Below, piece by piece: positions 59,252 through 64,000 of a stretch of DNA of 64,000 nt. Each line of letters begins with the position of its first letter. Position 1 is the stretch's first letter. Origin of the DNA: Pseudomonas syringae (lineage in GTDB: Bacteria > Pseudomonadota > Gammaproteobacteria > Pseudomonadales > Pseudomonadaceae); contig NZ_LGSI01000067.1 in assembly GCF_001698815.1 (NCBI RefSeq), forward strand, positions 62,001-126,000, read 5' to 3'. Below the pieces are notes generated by a model. It saw nothing but the letters and a program-made list of their open reading frames with translations, was not told the DNA's origin and did not search any database. A program made the translations under genes and the position numbers.

Positions 59252-60868
59252 ATGAGCCAACATTTCCAACACGATGTACTGGTGATCGGCAGCGGCGCGG
59301 CAGGCTTGAGCCTTGCGCTGACATTGCCCGCTCATCTGAGCGTTGCGGTTTTGAGCAAAGGTGAGCTGGCCAATGGCTCCACATTCTGGGCTCAGGGCGG
59401 CGTTGCGGCCGTGCTGGACGACACCGATACCGTGCAATCCCACGTCGAAGACACCCTCGATGCGGGCGGCGGCTTATGCAATGAAGACGCCGTGCGATTC
59501 ACCGTTGAGCATAGTCGTGAATCGATTCAATGGCTGATCGATCAAGGCGTGCCGTTCACTCGTGACGACCAGACCAGCACGGAAGACGGCGGGTTTGAAT
59601 TTCACCTGACCCGCGAAGGCGGTCACAGCCATCGACGCATCATCCACGCGGCGGATGCGACCGGCGCCGCGATATTCAAGACATTGCTGGCCAGGGCGAA
59701 GGAGCGGCCGAACATCGAGCTGCTGGAGCAACGTGTCGCGGTCGATCTGATCACCGAACGACGCCTGGGCCTGGACGGTAAACGCTGCCTGGGCGCCTAC
59801 GTCCTCAACCGCAGCAGCGGCGAAGTCGACACCTATGGCGCGCGCTTCACAATCCTGGCGACAGGTGGCGCCGCCAAGGTCTATCTGTACACCAGCAACC
59901 CCGACGGCGCCTGTGGCGACGGCATCGCCATGGCCTGGCGCTCGGGTTGTCGGGTAGCAAATCTGGAGTTCAACCAGTTCCATCCAACGTGCCTCTACCA
60001 TCCTCTGGCCAAGAGCTTTCTGGTGACCGAGGCGCTGCGCGGCGAAGGTGCCTTCCTCAAGCTGCCCAATGGCGAACGCTTCATGCAGCGCTTCGATCCT
60101 CGCGCCGAACTGGCGCCGCGCGACATCGTGGCCCGGGCTATCGACCATGAAATGAAGCGCCTGGGCATCGATTGCGTCTATCTGGATATCAGTCACAAAC
60201 CGGCCGACTTCATCAAGAGCCACTTTCCGACGGTTTACGACCGCTGCCTGGAATTTTCCATCGACATCACTCGCCAGCCAATCCCCGTGGTTCCGGCTGC
60301 GCATTACACCTGCGGCGGCGTAATGGTCGACGAGCATGGGCGCACCGATGTGCCGGGTTTGTACGCCATCGGCGAAACCAGCTTCACCGGCCTGCATGGC
60401 GCAAACCGCATGGCCAGCAATTCGTTGCTGGAATGCTTTGTCTATGCCCGCTCCGCAGCCGCCGATATTCTGCAGCAATTGCCCGAAAGCTCGCCCCCCC
60501 AAAGCCTGCCTAGCTGGGACGCCAGCCAGGTGACCGACTCGGATGAAGACGTAATCATCGCTCACAACTGGGATGAACTGCGGCGCTTCATGTGGGACTA
60601 CGTGGGGATCGTGCGCACCAACAAGCGCCTGCAACGCGCCCACCATCGGGTGCGCATGCTGCTGGATGAAATCGACGAGTTCTATAGCAACTACAAGGTC
60701 AGCCGCGATCTGATCGAGTTGCGCAATCTGGCGCAGGTGGCCGAGTTGATGATCAATTCAGCCATGGCACGCAAGGAAAGCCGTGGCCTGCATTACACCC
60801 TGGATTACCCGGATATGCTGCCCGAGGCGCTGGACACTATTCTGGTGCCGCCCACCTACGTCGGCTGA
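59252..60868 (+). CDS. nadB: L-aspartate oxidase
   Basis: First step of de novo NAD synthesis: oxidises aspartate to iminoaspartate with FAD. 538 residues: GSGAAGLSLAL near residue 14, FWAQGGVAAVL, HAADATGAAIF, FHPTCLY and the ARG-like catalytic region GANRMASNSLLECFVYAR. ATG 59252 (MSQHFQHDVLVIGSG) chosen. Divergent from algU as in P. aeruginosa. Its 3' end overlaps the convergent ygfX by 32 bases. Confidence 0.96.
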   Translation: MSQHFQHDVLVIGSGAAGLSLALTLPAHLSVAVLSKGELANGSTFWAQGGVAAVLDDTDTVQSHVEDTLDAGGGLCNEDAVRFTVEHSRESIQWLIDQGVPFTRDDQTSTEDGGFEFHLTREGGHSHRRIIHAADATGAAIFKTLLARAKERPNIELLEQRVAVDLITERRLGLDGKRCLGAYVLNRSSGEVDTYGARFTILATGGAAKVYLYTSNPDGACGDGIAMAWRSGCRVANLEFNQFHPTCLYHPLAKSFLVTEALRGEGAFLKLPNGERFMQRFDPRAELAPRDIVARAIDHEMKRLGIDCVYLDISHKPADFIKSHFPTVYDRCLEFSIDITRQPIPVVPAAHYTCGGVMVDEHGRTDVPGLYAIGETSFTGLHGANRMASNSLLECFVYARSAAADILQQLPESSPPQSLPSWDASQVTDSDEDVIIAHNWDELRRFMWDYVGIVRTNKRLQRAHHRVRMLLDEIDEFYSNYKVSRDLIELRNLAQVAELMINSAMARKESRGLHYTLDYPDMLPEALDTILVPPTYVG

Positions 60869-61304
60869 ACTTCAAGCGCACCCGCAGGCGCCGGTGCTCA
60901 TCCGGCGCCATTGCATCGCGGGGAATGCACAACCCGCGCACCCATCGCGAAGCTGAGCCGCCCTTGCCTGCCAACCGAAAGCGCAGCACCACGAGCAGCG
61001 GCAGCGCCATGCTGTCACGACGCAGTTGCACAGCCTGCCAGCCATCGCGGCGATTCCAAAGCTGCCAGCCCTCTGCGTTACGCCGCAGCGCGGTAAATGC
61101 TGAAGGATTGCCGAGCGAGATCCGACGCGGGATGATCCAGCAGGCGTGGGCGACGCACAGCAAGACACCGCCGAGCAAAGCCCACGTCGGGACATCCAGT
61201 AAATAAAGCGCAATCAATGCCAGCAACTGGGCACTCAGATACGCCGCAAGCAGCCACCGGGACGGCTGCCAACGGCATTCGAAACGATCATGCAGGCTGG
61301 ACAC
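60837..61304 (-). CDS. ygfX: YgfX-family membrane protein
   Basis: 155 residues with two membrane helices near the N-terminus (about 17-36 and 38-56) and a small cytoplasmic domain. Pairs with SdhE; in E. coli the YgfX/YgfY pair has been linked to cell-division effects, a debated role. Start lies inside the end of sdhE (17-base overlap). Its 3' end overlaps nadB by 32 bases on the opposite strand. Confidence 0.87.
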   Translation of the reverse strand: MSSLHDRFECRWQPSRWLLAAYLSAQLLALIALYLLDVPTWALLGGVLLCVAHACWIIPRRISLGNPSAFTALRRNAEGWQLWNRRDGWQAVQLRRDSMALPLLVVLRFRLAGKGGSASRWVRGLCIPRDAMAPDEHRRLRVRLKFSRRRWAAPE

Positions 61305-61542
61305 GATCCAGAATCATGCGAACCATGCGCTGCAACTCGGCATCTTCCGACTCCGCGCGCTGCATGAACCAGCCGAACATATCCTGGTCCTCACACGTCA
61401 GCAGGCGGCGATACAGGTCGCGGTCCACATCATTAAGCGTTGGATAGACTTCCCGGACAAACGGTACCAGCAGCACATCCAGTTCAAGCATGCCGCGGCG
61501 GCTGTGCCAATAAAGGCGGTTGAGTTCGACGTCTTCGACCAT
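61288..61542 (-). CDS. sdhE: FAD assembly factor SdhE
   Basis: 84-residue helper that attaches FAD to succinate dehydrogenase. Family core RLYWHSRRGMLELDVLL with the conserved RGxxE and the helical tail DQDMFGWFMQRAE. ATG 61542 follows GAGGAG; larger in-frame starts are shadow sequence. Overlaps ygfX by 17 bases. Confidence 0.95.
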   Translation of the reverse strand: MVEDVELNRLYWHSRRGMLELDVLLVPFVREVYPTLNDVDRDLYRRLLTCEDQDMFGWFMQRAESEDAELQRMVRMILDRVQPA

Positions 61543-61685
61543 GGAGCGCTCCTCAAAATAGGCGGCGAGTATACAACCGCAGGCCAGCTGCGCGAACCGC
61601 ACAATGGTCGCAGTAGTTTTCATGTACACATAATGAACACTGGGCACTATCATGTGCCCCAGACTTTTCAGGCCCGCGAAGACCC

Positions 61686-62627
61686 ATGTCCGATTCAGCT
61701 TTCTTCTGCCCGCTTTCCCACGAAGGGGTCCTTGCCGTACGCGGCGTGGACGCCAGCAAATTCCTGCAAGGACAACTGACCTGCAACCTCGACTACCTGA
61801 GCGACGCAAAAGCGACCCTGGGCGCGCGCTGCACGCAAAAAGGCCGCATGCAGTCGAGCTTCCGCATCCTGCTTGAAGGTGACGGTTGCCTGCTGGCGAT
61901 GGCCAGCGAGCTGATCGAGCCGCAGCTGGCCGACCTCAAGAAATACGCGGTGTTCTCCAAGTCAAAACTGAGCGACGAGAGCGCTTCCTGGCTGCGCTTC
62001 GGCCTTCAGGACGGCGACGGCGCGCTGGTCAGTCTTGGCCTGGATTTGCCGCAGGACACCGACTCAGTAGTGCGCGACAACGACTTGATCGCCATCCGCG
62101 TCTCCCCGGCCAGGGCCGAACTCTGGGTTCGCGCCGAGCAAGCCGCTGATATCCGTTCGCGTCTGGCAGCACAATTGCCCGAAGGCACGCTCAACGATTG
62201 GTTGTTGGGGCAGATTCGTGCAGGTATCGGACAAGTGGTAGGGACCACACGGGAGGAGTTCATTCCGCAAATGTTGAACCTGCAAGCGGTCGGCGGTGTG
62301 AGCTTTAAAAAGGGCTGCTACACCGGCCAGGAAATCGTTGCGCGCATGCAATACCTGGGCAAGCTAAAGCGCCGCCTGTACCGGCTGACACTCGCGGAAC
62401 AGAGCGTTCCAGAGCCAGGCGCCGCGCTGTTTTCTCCGGTTCATGCCAGCGCCGTGGGTAACGTCGTGCTCGCTGCCCGGACGCAGGAAGGCGTCGAATT
62501 ACTGGCTGTTTTGCAGGCCGATGCGGCTGAAAGTGGCGATATCCATCTGGGATCGGTTGAAGGCCCGACGCTGCAACTGGCCGAACTGCCTTATACCCTC
62601 GACAGCAAACTCGAAACCCAGCGCTGA
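61686..62627 (+). CDS. ygfZ: Folate-binding protein YgfZ
   Basis: Folate-dependent helper for iron-sulfur enzymes. 313 residues, GcvT-like fold with the hallmark KGCYTGQE near residue 208 and an early FLQGQLTCNL motif. Divergent from sdhE-ygfX; both neighbours concern cofactor handling of dehydrogenases. ATG 61686 chosen. Confidence 0.93.
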   Translation: MSDSAFFCPLSHEGVLAVRGVDASKFLQGQLTCNLDYLSDAKATLGARCTQKGRMQSSFRILLEGDGCLLAMASELIEPQLADLKKYAVFSKSKLSDESASWLRFGLQDGDGALVSLGLDLPQDTDSVVRDNDLIAIRVSPARAELWVRAEQAADIRSRLAAQLPEGTLNDWLLGQIRAGIGQVVGTTREEFIPQMLNLQAVGGVSFKKGCYTGQEIVARMQYLGKLKRRLYRLTLAEQSVPEPGAALFSPVHASAVGNVVLAARTQEGVELLAVLQADAAESGDIHLGSVEGPTLQLAELPYTLDSKLETQR

Positions 62628-62730
62628 TACCAAACGAACGCCTGGGTTCGGTCAATGTCTGCTTATCTGCCTCGCCTCCGCCCTTCCGGGTCTGGAGGCC
62701 CCAGACTTCCCTTCGCCAACGAGATGCAAC

Positions 62731-63552
62731 ATGAGTGAAATGGCTGACGAAGTGCAGAGGAACCTGATCAAGGCCATCGATAGAGATGCCTTGTTTCTGC
62801 CTACCCTGCCGGAAGTAGCACTGAAAATTCGTCTCGCCGCTGAGGACACAGAGATAAGCATTGCTGCCCTGAGCAAAGTCATCGGCAGCGATACGGCGCT
62901 ATCCGCGCGACTGATCAAGGTGGTCAACAGCCCCTTGCTGCGCCCCAACTTTGAAGTCAGTGACGTCAACACCGCCATCACTCGGCTGGGCGTGATTTAC
63001 AGCTGCAACCTGGCCATCGGTCTGGTGGTCGAGCAAATGTTCCACGCCAAGTCGTCAGTGGTGGAACGCAAAATGCGTGAAATCTGGCAGCAAAGTCTGC
63101 AAGTCGCGGGAATCAGCTACACGCTGAGCAGTCGACGCGCCCACCTCAGACCTGATCAGGCGACGCTGGCCGGGCTGATACATTTGATCGGCGTGCTGCC
63201 GATCCTGACCTATGCCGAAGACCACAACGAACTGCTGTCCGACGAGGTCAGCCTCAATCATGTGATCGAGCAGATTCATCCGGTGATTGGCGAACGCCTC
63301 CTGCGCTCATGGGATTTCCCCGAGCCGCTGGCGTCGGTGCCGGCCAAATTTCAGGATTTCTCCCGAGTGTCGCATCGCGCTGATTACATTGATCTGGTGC
63401 AGGTCGCGACGGTGCATCTGCATCAAGACACGGCACATCCGTACAGCCAGATAGAGTTGAGCAGCCTGCCGGCGTTCCACCAACTGGGCCTGGACTTGAG
63501 CGGCGGTCACCTGGGCGCAGAAATGGACGAAGCCAAACTCATGCTTTATTGA
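62731..63552 (+). CDS. HDOD-domain protein
   Basis: 273 residues with the HDOD domain (LPTLPEVALKIRLAAED; VIGSDTALSARLIKVVNSPL read in parts; AITRLGVIYSCNLAIG). Related to HD-GYP signalling domains but without the HD metal dyad, so not expected to be a phosphodiesterase. Starts at ATG 62731, just after the ygfZ unit; an in-frame frame further upstream is shadow sequence. Role unknown. Confidence 0.9.
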   Translation: MSEMADEVQRNLIKAIDRDALFLPTLPEVALKIRLAAEDTEISIAALSKVIGSDTALSARLIKVVNSPLLRPNFEVSDVNTAITRLGVIYSCNLAIGLVVEQMFHAKSSVVERKMREIWQQSLQVAGISYTLSSRRAHLRPDQATLAGLIHLIGVLPILTYAEDHNELLSDEVSLNHVIEQIHPVIGERLLRSWDFPEPLASVPAKFQDFSRVSHRADYIDLVQVATVHLHQDTAHPYSQIELSSLPAFHQLGLDLSGGHLGAEMDEAKLMLY

Positions 63553-63601
63553 GCTGCACCCTCTCGTCAAACAACACATACCTTCTGATTGAAACGCGAT
63601 C

Positions 63602-63690
63602 TGTTGAGCGAGGCTTGCCCGCGAAGAACGATAACGCGGTAAATCAGGCTCACCGAGGCGCCTGATTCGCGGGCAAGCCTCGCTCCAACG
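63602..63690. repeat. REP doublet, left copy with shortened head
   Basis: Left copy TGTTGAGCGAGGCTTGCCCG lacks one GG of the usual GTTGGAGCG. The right copy TTCGCGGGCAAGCCTCGCTC ending CAAC is intact. Between the convergent HDOD and sensor-kinase genes. Confidence 0.9.
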
Positions 63691-63712
63691 GGGTCGGTGT
63701 TTAAGGCCGGTT

Positions 63713-64000
63713 TTATTGGGCCGCTACAAAGCTGACCCGCACTTTCAAACCCTGCTCGGCGCCGTCATGCAAACTGATCTGCGCCAAATGCGCCCGGCAA
63801 ATCTCGCCGACGATGGCCAAACCCAACCCTGACCCACTGCCCTGTTGCCGACTGCGATAAAAGCGTTCGAAAACCCGGTCGCGCTCGGTTTCAGGTATGC
63901 CGGGGCCGTCATCTTCAACCTCAAGAATGCCCGGAGCGCTGACCCGCAGAATCACATTGCCACCCGACGGCGTATGCGCCAAGGCATTGTCGATGAGGTT
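63713..64000 (-). CDS. Sensor histidine kinase, C-terminal part only
   Basis: The last 95 or so residues of a kinase whose 5' part is beyond the window edge. Clear ATPase boxes: NLIDNALAHTP (N box), VEDDGPGIP (G1), FERFYR (F box) and GSGLGLAIV (G2). EnvZ/QseC-type HATPase. In P. aeruginosa the tctE sensor kinase of a tricarboxylate system lies at this position, so this may be tctE, but the sensor domain is not visible. The frame is open to the window end. Confidence 0.9.
   Translation of the reverse strand, partial: NLIDNALAHTPSGGNVILRVSAPGILEVEDDGPGIPETERDRVFERFYRSRQQGSGSGLGLAIVGEICRAHLAQISLHDGAEQGLKVRVSFVAAQ

Noticed and set aside
1..64000. CRISPR arrays, tRNA/rRNA genes, complete insertion sequences
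   Set aside because: No regularly spaced direct repeats, tRNA-like T-loop and acceptor pairs, or transposase frames were found on reading both strands; the repeats present are inverted REP doublets.

Overview
The window looks like a Pseudomonas chromosome of the fluorescens/syringae lineage. The signs are the gene order lepA-lepB-rnc-era-recO-pdxJ next to nadB-algU-mucA-mucB-mucD, an acidic-amino-acid ABC operon followed by its AauRS two-component system, an oprB-gcd pair, and many paired REP repeats of the GTTGGAGCGAGGCTTGCCCGCGAA kind. Most of the DNA is dense, GC-rich core genome. The main accessory stretch is the AT-richer segment at about 19.6-21.75 kb. The 34.1-43.3 kb catabolic cluster also looks like optional cargo.

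Layout. 1-8.3 kb: the 3' part of glpD, then gltIJKL (aatJQMP) behind a sigma54 promoter with AauR-type palindromes, then aauS and aauR. 8.6-18.3 kb: a DsbA-family oxidoreductase, a secreted alpha/beta hydrolase, metE divergent from metR, a Nudix hydrolase overlapping ddl, the zinc-free ribosomal protein L31 paralogue rpmE2 behind a Zur box, a small unknown gene and a membrane-anchored glutamate-synthase-like protein. 18.5-25 kb: an OpgC-type membrane protein, an accessory pocket (unknown 233-aa protein, possible interrupted gene, HIT protein, small ORF) and a large divergent penicillin-binding protein. 25-34 kb: a PadR/YqjI-like regulator with its siderophore-interacting reductase, a Pr6Pr-like membrane protein, a VF530 protein, the zinc receptor znuD behind a second Zur box, then oprB and the glucose dehydrogenase gcd.

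34.1-43.3 kb is an eight-gene minus-strand cluster: amidase, HpPgdA/cyclic-imide-hydrolase-like deacetylase-fold enzyme, MFS transporter, two SDR dehydrogenases, a 99-aa CxxC protein, a CobW-type GTPase, and a periplasmic-binding-protein-like protein with no signal peptide. It faces a GntR/FCD regulator with two DNA-binding domains, and AT-rich inverted repeats lie between them. I read it as an imide/amide catabolic unit with its own metal-delivery protein. The chemistry is inferred and the substrate is unknown.

43.3-64 kb: a Lon/AsrA-type protease behind a sigma32-like promoter, a chagasin-type protease-inhibitor lipoprotein, cmoA-cmoB, then on the minus strand lepA-lepB-DUF4845-rnc-era-recO-pdxJ and algU-mucA-mucB-mucD (no mucC), then nadB, ygfX-sdhE, ygfZ, an HDOD protein and the end of a sensor histidine kinase.

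Several regulons can be read straight from sequence: AauR/sigma54 (gltI), MetR (metE/metR), Zur (rpmE2 and znuD), a YqjI-like operator, sigma32 (lon) and two AlgU-type promoters (algU). No tRNA, rRNA, CRISPR array, complete insertion sequence or integrase was seen.
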